DNA of 64,000 bases from Carallia brachiata (lineage: Eukaryota > Streptophyta > Magnoliopsida > Malpighiales > Rhizophoraceae): positions 7,012,819 to 7,076,818 of the forward strand of contig JADCRB010000007.1 of NCBI GenBank assembly GCA_021464245.1, written 5' to 3'. Under the pieces are notes generated by a model. The model was not told where the DNA came from. It did no database searches and saw only the letters and a program-made list of their open reading frames with translations. Of the stretch, positions 1 through 12,100 are shown in pieces. Positions within the stretch are counted from its first letter, which is position 1, and every line of letters starts with the position of its first letter. Both the position numbers and the translations under genes were made by a program.

Positions 1-1059
1 GTCTTGGAATTCAGGAAGCCTTGATGACCCAGTTCTTCATTAAAGAATGGGTGACGTGGATATTTATCTAGCATCACTTCGTATAAAGTTACCTTCTTGA
101 GAGGCAACTTGAGTGGCAACGGATAGTTTCTCTCTTCGCATTGAACATCACTATGTCAAGAATGTGTGACTTTGGGGTTCAAGTAACGGTTAATCGTCTT
201 TGTAAGAAAGCTGCTACCTTTCTGTCACCTTGGAAGAGTTAGCACCAAGGCCTTCCAATGCTATGGTTGGGAAAAGATTTTGTTAGTTAGTGCTTTGAGT
301 TGACAGTAAGTTTGGAAGCACAGTGTCTTGGGTATATTTGCATGGCTATTACTAATCAAGCTTCATCCCTTATTGCAAAGTTGATTTGCCTATTAACAGA
401 TGTGTTGTTGGTGATGATTAGTTATTTTTTAATATCATTTTGGTCTTTTCCCTTTGGAAGAGTATTTTTGTCTCTCCATGTCTCTTTCATCCACGTAGGG
501 CTAGTTATTCCGATGGTAATCATGCATGTGACAGAAATTTGAACGTGAATTTCTCAAAAATTCATTATTTTTCATGCAGTGGCAACATGCATTTATATTT
601 GTACTGTATAGTTCAACATGCATGCGTTGTGATGGTTTTGCTTGTATTATTTTTGTTGCCAGATATCAACGTATGATTTTCGAGTACACTGCCTTTAAGA
701 AGTAATTTTGATTTCTCTGCCAATAAGTAAGTAATTTTGCACTCCTTAAGCTTACAATATGATTGATGTTTTCAATTTTAAACAATAAGAGGGAAGCTTG
801 CTTTTGAGAAAGAAAAAGGAGTAGAATTTGTGGTGCATTTTGAAGGTGGCTCAACAAGTCGTAATAAATAGTTTCAGCAATTTAATTAAAACCATTAATT
901 ACCTCCATTCGTCCATACCATTGCTCTCTATAGAAGCTATTTTCCTTTCTGCAGAATGCTTATAGTTTTCTCTGTAGAATCTCATGGTCTGCATGCTTAT
1001 TGTGTTTATTGGTGTTCAGTATCTAAATTTGGATACCTTTGTGCATGTGATTCCTGCAG
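1..1059. other. No gene recognised (left flank, probably intronic)
   Basis: I see no convincing exon here. The stretch precedes a splice acceptor at 1058-1059, so it may be intron or upstream exons of the gene that continues to 3505. Short open frames are present but have no family resemblance and no matching splice phase. Confidence 0.4.
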
Positions 1060-3505
1060 GTTGAAGCATAGATGGGAGGATTTGTGCAAATTTAGAGTTT
1101 TTCCAAACAAATGCCAAACATCATTGCAGCTATTTGACCTTGATGATGATTATATTAAAGAAGAGATAAGAAAGCCTTCAAAGCAAACTACTTGCACTGT
1201 GAGTGTCCAAGTTACGCTACTATGTATCTCTTTGATTATGTGCCTATTTGACAATAAGTGCTTGCTAGATAGGCTGAGATGCACACCAGACTGCATGGCT
1301 GCTGCATGGATGTGAAGTGATGTGCTAAACCTAGCATTAGTTTGTATTTTACACCCATTTTTTCCCCAACTTTTCTCTATAACTGTTGGACCATGTGCAA
1401 CTTGGTTAATTTTCTGCATGCCACAATGCCAATCAAACATTTCCAACAACCTAGCTTCCGATTGGGTTTCTGTTGTCTTTGTAGTTGGGGATGGATGTAG
1501 TTTTGTCTATAAGCTATTCACTTCACACCTGACAAATTTAATGAACTGTAGGTAAATTGTTTGATGTCTATTTTCTGGTTATTTTTGCCATTTATGTTTT
1601 TTTTTTGTGTTTTTTTTGGGAAGGGGGGGGGGGGGGGTGTCATGTTTAAAGCTTATGTGGTGTTGTTGCTTCATCGCAGTACGAAACAGGATGGTTCTCT
1701 CAGCAAATGTTCGATAGCTTGAAACTGTGCGTAATGGTGAGGTTCCTAAGAGTGTACCCAAAATCTGGTGCAGAAAAGTTACTTAAAGCTTCTTCTGAAG
1801 AGTTTGAAAAGTCAAAGAGGGCATGCTTATACAAAGATGCCATAAAAGACAATAAGGAGAAACCCCAGAAATTGAATAAAGGTTCAAATTACAACCCTTG
1901 ATTGTCCAAAATTATTATCATGCGTATAGCATTGGCTTCAACGTTAAGGTGCACTTACATAATACATTCTCATGTTTTGTCCTTGTTCTCTCTTTTTCGT
2001 TTTCTCTCTGTTTTTTTTTTCAAATGAAGCAGCAAACGGTGCCATGAAATGTTTGTCATTTTGACCTCTAAGTGGCATTTAGAATTATTTTGCAATATTC
2101 TATGTTATTAATGGCATTTTAATCCTTACCATATCTTCTCTTTCGATGTCCTACTGGCGTACTTAGCACTGAAACCTGACTGGAGGAAGATAATTTTCAA
2201 TCATGGGTCTATTATGCATAACTCTCTTTCCTTGCATTTCCATCAATTCAAAATCATCTAACAAAGAGTTTCATGATGCAGATGTCATAAATGATGAAGG
2301 CAATGAGAATCAAGGTCATGTTGACGATGCTGGGCCAGATGATATCGAGTCGGATGATCATGAAGAAGAATTGGATGCATACGAGGCAGCTGATCTGGTG
2401 ATCTTATAACTGCTCTGTGCTTTTGATGTTTATTTATTTTCAGTTTAATATATTTGACATTGTTAGATCCTTTTTGTTTCTAGGGTGGTGAGGACAGCGA
2501 ATTCTCTCTGGTATCACGATCATGTATCCTTGTATTATACCGTACAGCCCTCCTTTTTGGTCGAAAATGCATTTCTTTGAGTGGGGAATGAGGCATTGTG
2601 GGCAACTATCTCAAACCTGATATGCACGCAGTTCAATCAGATTTTCCTCTTTTTAGTTTTCCTAGTTTCACAAACTTCTCTTCGTGCAGGCAACTCTATC
2701 AGATATGTTTCCTCTTCATTGTATTCTGTATTGAACATTAACGGAGTCATTCTTAGAACGAGCATGTCCAAAACTTTAGTCTGGAAGAAATAAAAGAAAG
2801 TCACCAAGCATGAGAATCTACCACCAATCTAAAACCCAAAATGAATCTGACCAGACTCAGTTGCTGCATACAGTCTCAGGACCATAATTGACCAGTCGAC
2901 TGGCACAACATTTGACATATCCAAATTGATTGAGCTGCTGAAATGCCAAAATTAAACCACCAACATTACGTAATCATAAATGCTTAAAAACACGATTGCA
3001 GGGCCATACAGTAACTTTTTTATTCCAAATTGATTGAGCTGCTGATATGTTTCACTTTCAGCTAATGGATGTGGGGCTTATTTTTTGCATTTGGGTGTGT
3101 GTACACAATCGTATACAACCATAGTTTATCTTTCATGTGCTCCATTAGCTGAAAGTGAAACCTTTGCAGAAACAGGCTGTGGCATCTGCATATTGTTCTT
3201 TCCTTCCTTTTCTTTGCCTTTTGGGATATAAAAATAAAGTGGAATCATCTTTAGCAATAAATGAAATATATCAGGTACCAATTTTAGTCCTGCATGAAAT
3301 TTTGGATATTGCTTTGTCCTATATGTGGCTAGATCTGGATATGGGTACCAACTCAAGAAGCTATTTGCAAGAGCTGTTCGATAGCTTTCCTTTGGCGGAT
3401 ACCGGCGTTGATAAAATGGTAGATGATGCCAGTAGTGATGGTGAATTCCAGATATATGAGCAAGATGATGATGAAATTGATCCTGATGATGATGATGATG
3501 AATGA
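1060..3505 (+). CDS. 3' part of an unrecognised gene with a highly acidic C-terminus (5 exons, 5' end missing)
   Basis: Five exons fit with AG/GT borders and consistent phase: 1060-1198, 1680-1881, 2282-2397, 2484-2510 and 3275-3505 (TGA stop). The chain gives about 237 residues. It begins with a basic/aromatic stretch (KHRWEDLCKFRVFPNK), then a segment with YETGWFSQQMFDSLKL and RFLRVYPKSGAEKLLKASSE. An acidic linker follows (DDIESDDHEEELDAYEAADL), and the protein ends in an Asp run (DDDEIDPDDDDDE). I do not recognise the family; the acidic tail is the kind seen in nuclear or chaperone-like proteins, but that is not a functional call. The donor after exon 2 (G|GTTCAA) is weak, and the 27-nt exon is supported only by phase and acidity. 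The gene converges on OEP37. The real start lies upstream, in this window or beyond it. Confidence 0.5.
1623..1637. repeat. Poly-G homopolymer (15 G) after a T-rich run
   Basis: Fifteen consecutive G residues follow a T/G-rich tract, inside the intron before the 1680-1881 exon. Long G runs are rare in plant introns and prone to length error. Confidence 0.9.
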
Positions 3506-4397
3506 CATGCTTCATCCTTGATAATCACAAGGCTCTATGTACTTATGTAGAGGTTTGCCCAATTCCGTAATCTTTTGCATTTTCTCTAATCTATGGTATA
3601 ATGTAATCTAATTTTCACTTTTTAATTTTTTTAGCCTTTTACCAGCCGTGATCTACAACTTTGTGGTAAGAACTCTTCTGAAAGTATATTGTTTACAGCT
3701 GACAAAGAGAACAGGTGTGCTTCTCTTCTAACAGTTTGGAAACAAAGGCATCTCTCAAGTTAGCTGTCTAGCTGTCTTTTTGTTCTCCCTCTTTAAATAT
3801 GGTGAATTTGAGGGGAAGAACTCATTAAGCTGCCGAATCTGAAATGTGCTCAGGGGGAAGAAGGCATAGATCATTTTCATTATTCATGATGCCATAGCTT
3901 CTGTGCTGTGCGCCAGGCAACCTGTTTTGTTCTTTGCTACTGCTCTCAAGAACTTAGACAATTGTTTTTAAGAGTTGGTGTTTGATGTTTTTTTAGAGAA
4001 CAAAAAGGCAAGCTTGGAGAAGACTCTTTGCTTTGAAGCTTTTGCCCCTAGTAACTCTGTTTGATTGGGATTGCAAAATTGTTTATGGTCTTAACTAATT
4101 ATGTATAGGATCTGCTGGAAGTTATTCTCACTTTGATTTTGATCTTCTCTACGGCGCGCAATAGGTGGTGCCTAGTGCTTCTTCTGTCAAAAAACAGTCT
4201 TTAAGTTTATGTTTGCTTTGATCTTGTTCCCCTCTATCTTGTGTATTCCAAACAGACATTTCCGTCAAAAAGATTTCTTTGAAACAGAAGGCATCAAATT
4301 AATTGCAGTAATTAATGCCACAACATGCATCATTATAATCGGAGACCTGGAAAGCCTCCTACATTAGACTTCGTTTAATGTACAGGAAATCCGGATT
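3506..4397. other. Convergent intergenic region, no gene seen
   Basis: This separates the stop of the left-hand plus-strand gene from the stop of minus-strand OEP37. It should hold both 3' untranslated regions. I see no further coding or repeat signal. Confidence 0.6.
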
Positions 4398-5978
4398 CTA
4401 TATGTCCCATCTCTTTTTAACACGGAACATCAACGCTGATGATTTAATGTCATCTTGTGGAACTTGTAGCATAAACTGGACTTTCATCTTCATTGGGGCG
4501 CTCTTTGCCTTGCCTACTTCATCTCCAACCTATGTTACAGATACTGCATGATATTAGGCCAAGCTCTTGAATTCTATGAAACAAATATACTATTATGCTG
4601 GCTCAGCAAATGCTAGATAGCGCTGCAATAACTATTATGACTACAACAATCAGAAGGTCTTACCCCAAATTTGCTTGGGATAAGCTATATAAATGTGTTC
4701 TCTAATCAACTTAGGTCTTACCTTCTCTTTTCACTCACCATCCACTTAGATTTCGTCATCCCTCTTAATTTTTAAATTTTTCATTTTTTGCAAAGTCTAT
4801 AAATGCAAAACTCAAGACCTAATTTAATTGTAAATAAAGTGCAAAGCAACTAAGACAATAATGAGCACTTTCCCAATGTAGCTAGTTTATTCTTTCTTTT
4901 TTGGCACAATTGTAGCTGGTTTAATTATCATGTGAAGAGAATGATCTAAGTCATTGTCTCAGAAAGGGGAAAGAAAATTTGAGGGGTCATTATCATCTTC
5001 ATCGTTAGTTTATTGCGGCAGAAGAGAGACTGAAGATGATGTACTTAACAAAATTAGTGGTTAATTACCAAAAACAACTGTTAACTAAAAAAAAAGACGG
5101 CTTCGACTCACCCAAAGTGATGCCCACCCAAGGCGCACCTCCGAGTCATACCCAGCTTTAAATTTGAAATCCTTGCCATACATGTGCTTGTACACCGAGC
5201 GCCCAGTTATTAGAATCAAAATTGTACCAGTAGCTAGAACACATAAACTAATCATAAAAATACTCCCATCTTGTAAACTAAACATAAGAATAAAGCTAAT
5301 AAATTAACAAGGAAAAAAAGATGATAGCAATCAAATCAGATCAATTGTTTCTGCAATCACAGCTATTTGTTTCGTTTCAATGGTTAGCTGCCATTTCTCC
5401 AATATCTGGAACTTTGGATCTTTTAACTTTCTTCCAGAAAGTAACTAAGCAGATTATTGTGTTACAATCACACATTGAATTATATCCATACACATTTTTC
5501 TTGATATAACAATCATGAAATGAGCCAATCCTTTCCTGCTATGAGATTAACATTAAATATCTTGGCAACTTCCAGTTTGAAGATGACTACATACATAATC
5601 TTAATCTGAATCGGCATGCATCTATGAAAGTGCAAGGAATAATTAAAGCATGGTCAAATTTTAGATATTATTGGCCTAGTATTAGCCATCACACCCTCAA
5701 TAATGCTGACAAGCTTACGTTGATAATATCCACAATTTGCTGCTGATTAGTTTCAACAAAATGACAGATCACAAATTACGAAAATAAACAAATTGAATAC
5801 CTACAACTTTCAGAAGCGACAATCAATATTGATTCCGGAGTGATTGGCACACTTTAAAATTCATAGCCATAAATATGAAAAGAGAAAGAAAGAAAAGTAT
5901 TACAATAGAATGCATCATGATGTAGCCAGTGAATCATGTCCCCAGAAGGACAAGAGTTAGTTGTGGGACAAAGAGGGG

Positions 5979-6019
<41 letters not shown>

Positions 6020-7781
6020 AAGAGAGAGAGAGGGTTCTGTGCTAACCTGAACTTATTTGAAGGATTTATCCGACGTTTGAAAGCAAATGATAATGCATTA
6101 GAAGGCAGCGAAATGCTGGGGATAAATGCAATTGCCTCATCCTGTGTTTCATTCAAGCCATCAACAGCATATCTTATAGATGGGAGCTCAGATGAAAAGA
6201 AATTAACCTACCAAGCGTGCCAACAACCCAGTGATCATCAAGAAGGAGATACAAGAGCAAAGTTTGCAAATTTATATGGCCAATTGATCCACAGGTTTTA
6301 GTCATTCATACTAGGATTTATGATGGGCTATGACCGAGAGAAGACACCCCAGAAATGAATGTGAACTGCAGACAACACTGTATCTAAAAAATCTGAGGAA
6401 GAGAATGCAGCCACCTTATAGCGGTATCTCAGTTTCAAATCCTCGTCACTGAATTGAGCAGTGCATAGCCCATTCAAAATCTGGCTTTTGACAACTCCAC
6501 TTATTGACAAAGCTCTCTTAACTTCTTCCTCTTCTTTCTCCTCCAATGTAACTTCACCAATGGGGAATTTTAGAGTTGCTCTAGGCTGTAAAATAGGCAG
6601 ACAAAGAAGTGAAAAAAATGGAATTAACAATCATACCTAACAGCCACACTCAAAATATTGTTACAACACCAGAGATATATAATGGAACCCTTATCATCAA
6701 TGCCTGCTAAGGCTGATAACATGTCTGTATCCAACCCAAATGAAGGTGTGTGCCATGTCTGGAAAAAGTATGATTTATTTCCACACCACCAAGACCCGCG
6801 ATGTAAAATGTCATACTAACCGGACCAACAGTTGGAACAGGAGATGACAATTCAAGTGCATAGCCGGGATCGGCAAGCTTTGCAACCACTGCAACTTCCC
6901 CTTGTTGTGCCTACAAGAAAGATGCATTTCATTCCAAAGACAGTGAATCAGTACAGGGCTTTAACTGGCAATTGAAATTGTACAGAAATGTGCGACAAAT
7001 CAAGATATGGTCACTCCAACTGAAAGATTCAAACTTCTATAATTGATGTCCATAAATATTAACTTGGAAACATGGACAAACTTTTAACAAGATTATGCAG
7101 TCAAGAATGAATAAAAAAAAAAACACAGCATCAATCATATAACAAAGAATATTGCCCCTCCCCTTCCATGAATAATTTCCCATGTTGGTCTCAAACTCTC
7201 CATGAGTCCCCACTAAAACACCAGGAGCCAGGAGTGATCAAATCAAAGTGAAAGTCAAAATCTTTTTCCACAGCTCAATCACAAAACCAAAATTTTCAAT
7301 TTGTTGGTGGAAATTATTTCATTTAATAAATAAACGAAAAAGTTCTAGAGAGAGAGAGAGAGAGAGAGACCTTGAGATCATGGAGAGTATCGAAGTGCAA
7401 CCTGGGACCCACATCAAAAGAAGTCTTGAGAAGGGCATTTTGGTCTTCAAGATTATAGTGGAGGGATAGGAGTTTGGAGGAGAAAGAGAGAAGGGGTTCA
7501 AAGACATCTCCTTTGTTGTTGTTCTGGAAAGAGAACTTGAGCTTCGCGAGGCTGTCCAAAAACTTGCACGACAGCTTGTGGAAGAAGATGGAACTTTCAC
7601 TGTCAAACTCTGAGGTCACCCTGAGGGTAGGCCTCTTGGAGGACAATATGGATACCAAACAAGGGGACGATTGGACCGGTTGTTGCCGTTGATCTGCCGC
7701 AGGTGGTGGTGGTGGTGGTGGTGGTGGCACCACCGTCTTGTTAAGGCTTGGGCCTGGAGATGCTGATTCTGATTCAGCCAT
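4398..7781 (-). CDS. OEP37: Chloroplast outer envelope pore protein 37 (OEP37), six exons, one frameshift in exon 5
   Basis: OEP37 is a beta-barrel, cation-selective channel of the plastid outer envelope. Exons on the minus strand: 7781-7371, 6910-6821, 6585-6415, 6141-6047, 5233-5112, 4529-4398 (TAG). Phases agree, and the product would be about 339 residues, close to the Arabidopsis protein as I remember it. Family landmarks in order: a poly-Pro N-terminus, then RPTLRVTSEFDSESSIFFHK, LADPGYALELSSPVPTVG, FPIGEVTLEEKEEEEVKRA, FIPSISLPSNALSFAFKRR, YWYNFDSNNW, KDFKFKAGYDSEV, and the C-terminal VKKRWDI. The start at 7781 gives the family-like MAESE; an in-frame ATG at 7796 would add five residues. 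Exon 5 carries one surplus base: YWYNFDSNNW and VYKHMYGKDF lie in different frames, most simply an extra base in the CC at 5195-5196 (plus strand). Exon 5 length is 1 nt too long for the flanking phases, which supports this independently. Either a consensus error or a damaging mutation. Confidence 0.92.
4625..4760 (-). repeat. Possible degenerate RTE/Au-type retroelement tail
   Basis: The stretch resembles the better preserved element at 11845-12120: an ACAACAA-like start, a CCCCAAATTTG...TTGGGATAAGCTATATAAAT block, and then the shared block AACTTAGGTCTTACCT. It is strongly diverged and lies just upstream (minus-strand sense) of the last OEP37 exon, in intron 5. Confidence 0.35.
5981..6032. 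repeat. (GA)n/(CT)n microsatellite in OEP37 intron 4
   Basis: About 50 bp of almost pure GA. On the OEP37 strand it is a CT tract starting about 15 bp downstream of the exon 4 donor at 6046-6045. Confidence 0.95.
7345..7370. repeat. (GA)n/(CT)n microsatellite abutting the OEP37 exon 1 donor
   Basis: On the OEP37 strand the exon ends ...CTCAAG and the intron begins GTCTCTCTCT, so the microsatellite itself supplies the donor dinucleotide. The donor has no GTAAGT-like extension. Confidence 0.9.
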
Positions 7782-9186
7782 GTCTCCCCACCTCACTCTT
7801 CACTTACCCTTCTCTTTTTTTCTTTTTTTTTTTTTAATGTTGTTGACCAAGATTTCTTCTAATATCTATGTTTCTTAACTCCGCTATTATTACAAATTTA
7901 CAAAGACTCTGTCTTTATGTCTCTCACAGATGCACGGTGAGAGACGACAAGCCCGAGGTGAAGGTGAATGCGGTTCATGTATGGGGCTTTTTTTTTCCTT
8001 TTTAATTTGGATTAAAGGCTGAAATTTCTTTATTTTTAGCTTACTTTTTTTCCCCATTGTTTGAGGAGATCGGAAATTTGAAAATGGGGATTTAAATTTT
8101 GAAATGAATTACATGAATTCAAAATACCAATATGCCTGTCAAAGTTCCATTTATTTATGACCAGAATTAAACGAGATATATGGCACATTTTTGTACGTTT
8201 CTTGGGTCGCCACTCCGGACAGACTTTTGCCGTTTGTTCAGTTTCTACTATAGGGCAAAACAAGGGACCGATGATAATTCCTAGGAGCTTCCATCAGGAA
8301 AAGAAAGTAATTCCTGGGAGCAAACCTAAACAGTTGTCAATTAAATGCAACTTGATCTACTACTGCTGCATTTCAGAACCCGGAGAGCTCAGAACCGCCG
8401 GCTGCAGTTCCTAATGGTGGAACACAATGCTAATATTGCTAAGTGGTTAGTAGAGCATGTGACATAATCATGACAAACAATACACTTTTAAAAATATACG
8501 TAAAAAACACCTAATCAATCTAATGATGTCTGACAATTTATTTATTTTTTTATTTTTTAAATTCAACACGTCTTTTATATCTTTTATGATCTAACGATCT
8601 ATATCACTACATACTCTCACCACTCTCCGAATACCCAAAGAATTTTCTGTTCCATACTACCTGGCTGACAAATCAATACCCGACATACAGATGATGGGTA
8701 TAATTTGTCTACCGAATGATTTAGCCACTAGCTTTCCCCAACATTTAACCCAGATTACATTTAACACTCAGCAGACGTTCGCACACACAAGGGAAGGGAG
8801 GGAGAGAGAAAGAGAGGGGAGGAGTGAGAGGTTACAGCTTTATTGCTATGCCAAGTCCCACTCCACATTTATATAGAGGCATTGTTACGCCCTACCAAGG
8901 GCATTTCTTCTTTGATTTCTACATGATACAACTGCGGAAGTAAAAGAAAAAGGGAGGAACAAATGAACAAACACATTTGCTCCAGGAAAATCCATACCAA
9001 CATAAAAGATTGAAGCTGAAAAAGGCACTCAATCCTTATGCCTACATTGACCCTCATACGCATTACTGGGCATGGACAGCCCTTTCCAGGACCCTGCCAT
9101 CAGCAGCATCAACCCATGCTTTGCCCATCCCCTAACATCCATTAGCAAGCACAACCCTCGAACAAAATCTGCTATTTTATCAACAC
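7782..9186. other. Intergenic: OEP37 promoter/5' UTR and LARP6B 3' UTR
   Basis: No protein or RNA gene recognised. It holds a T-rich stretch near 7810-7835 and a GA-rich low-complexity block at about 8788-8830. The LARP6B 3' end probably lies within a few hundred bases of 9187. No clear terminator or poly(A) signal was chosen. Confidence 0.5.
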
Positions 9187-12100
9187 TCATGCAACATTGA
9201 CAGCAGCTGGCTTTCCCCGACCCATTGCAAATCCTCTAGTTCCATCTGGCATACGAGGCCCAGGAGGCTGCTTGGCCACAGTTGGCTGCTCATTAACAAC
9301 CAGACTACTTGATGGCGGAGTTCCCACGTGATTTCCACGGTTGTTGTGATGATATTGAGCCCGCCCACGTCCTTTGCCCCGCCCCCGACTACGCCCTTTC
9401 TTTTGTGCACCTTCTTTGTCATTCGCACGATCCTCTAACTGGAAAAACGGTAGTAAACTGAGCATTAGAACATCGTCCATTGGGAAAAAGATACATGGAT
9501 GCATCTTAGAGCATGCTATAATGAAGCCCTATATTCTTTAAAACACCAGATCAAACTTTCTTTTAATGTTTTTTGTTTTCTTGTTGTGGGAGGAGGAGGG
9601 AGCGAAATCTCATCATGCAAATGACACAACTCACCTTTTTCTCTTCAACAAAATAGCAAAACTGAATATCAGTAAATCAAATTTTTTAATCCAAATAGCA
9701 AAGATTTAGAATTAGATTCACAGGATGTTGTAGTCCATAACCAAATACCTAAAAAAAATCATTTAAGAAAGCCAAATAGTACCTCTGTAAAAAAACAGAT
9801 TATCATAATTTTGCCATATTCACACATAATATAAGCTTATTGGCACTTACATAATTTTCCTGTGACTGGACTTCCTCTTGTTGGGAATGATCTTCCATTT
9901 GATGTTCAGTCGGCTGTTGCTCAGGCATAGAAATCTCATCTTCCTCAACATGCCCTTGACCAGTCTGCCCCTTCTTTCCCCGTGCTTGAGCAGTTTTCGA
10001 CTAAAGATGGAGGAAAGAACCACAATCAAGTGACTAATATAAATCCAAAGATGGACCCAGTACAAGTTTTCCAAGCGTCGAGTTCAGATGCATTGCGAAC
10101 CATGCATACATGTGGGGGCATGTGTGCGACGGCAGTGGAGTAAAACTACTGATAGGATTTGTAAGCAACTAAATTCCATGCATCTATATCCTTTCTTCTC
10201 ACCCTCCCTGTTCTTTCTTAAGTAATTAATTATTTCTTTCCATAAAAGTTCATTTTTACAAAATTGTTGACCCATAGTTGACCTTTTTACTGCCAAGTAC
10301 AAATCTTAATCAAAAAAAGCCAAACAGAGATGAAGTATTGATCAAATTCAGTCACTTTTTAAAGCTTGCAACGGCAGTTGTGCCCACCAATGTGGACGGA
10401 AGACATTTGTGGTACATACCGTTTGTTTAAGCATTAACCTAACCCTAAGACCACTCCTCCAGTTCCCCTCATCATTCAGCTCTGTGACCTGAAAAATAGT
10501 ATATGCATTCAATTAGCCTAAAGAGAAAATCATAAAGAAAGGCACAGTATAACTAAGGAAATGAATGATATACCGCCTTCTCAGCTATCTCAACGGACTC
10601 ATACTCCACAAAGGCATGCAACTGCACAACATAGATGTTCAAGTATAATAAATATGTCTATCATGAAGAAGAGGCACAAAGCAATCAGCATAATTGTGTG
10701 CCACTAAGAACAGGCACAAAAAACATTGTTATTAAAGAAGAAAAGGCTTGATACAACTGCAAGCATGCCAAAGTGGTAACTGCTTATGTGTGTGCGCAAA
10801 CATGAGAAAAGGTACCTTGTTACTGAAATGCATCCCGTCAGCTTTAGCAGCTCTAGATGCTGAGGAAGCCCCACCACTAGCAGGTTGAGGAGGACAGGTG
10901 CGAATTGTCCTCACACTGCGAAAGAAATAAATCAAAGGTGTCAAATCTTAGAGTCAATCAATAATCTATCAGAAAGCTACTTTTTACCGTACACTCTTGC
11001 TCCAATAGAAACAATCTTGGTACCTTCCAACAGCAGAGAAAATTTTCATCAGATTTTGGTGGCAATGATCCTCGGGCAAATTTTCAGCAACAACTATGCG
11101 AGACTATAGACCAAGAAAATCAGTAAATAAAACCAAGCATAATACCTTGTTATTTCTCTTCCTAAAAAGAAAAGGAATACAGAAAAGGTACAAGTCTTTC
11201 ATAAGACACACGTTTTCTAACAAAAGCTTGACTTGGAGGAAACTACTTTATTGACGAGACATGTCATATCAAAAACAAAATGTTCTAGATGAAAAAGTGG
11301 CAGAACAGCGTACTTGCAATTCTTCCACATCTGATTCAGTTAGGGGATGCAAGCGTTTTACTTTCTTTCCATCTTCACTGACGATCTGTAATATTGAAGC
11401 AGTGGTCAATAAAAATGTTTGGAAAGACAGAACCGTTAACAAGACAAAAGGTACATCAATCAAAAAGTATATGGCGAACTCACCAGCTTCGAAGAGTTCC
11501 GAAGAATGGTAGCAAGCTGGACATTACTACTTACAGCAGCTTTAATCTTCTTAAACGAAGCAACGACAGATATTGGCACTATATTAAAGCAGAAGAGGAT
11601 ATATAAGTACTTTGAAGCACTATACAATCAGTTCAAAAATTTAACTGTGGATTGACTTCATTTTTATTTGCTTGGTACTAACAAATCAAATTGAATTCCC
11701 AAGATCAATTCCTTGAATACCCCAGAAAGGGTATAATGGTGAAAAGACCCAGAAAGGGTATAATGGTGAAAAGACCATAAAAACAAACATGTCCAATCAC
11801 AACTATGAAGGCATAGCTTGACCTAAATATTTTTAGTCCTCTCCACCCACAACAACAACAACAACAACAAAGCCTTAATCCCAAATTTAATTGGGGTTGG
11901 CTACATAAATCAGTTCTTGTCATTTCATTCTATCGTATGATAATTCTTTTGTAAGACCTAGTTGTTCTAAATCCCTTTTAACTACCAATTCCCAAGTCAA
12001 CTTAGGTCTACCTCTCCCTCTCTCCTCACTCCATGTACCTGAGTCGTGTCACCCTTCTTTAGAGGAGCACTCGTTGTCTAATACGTTTGACATGTCCAAA

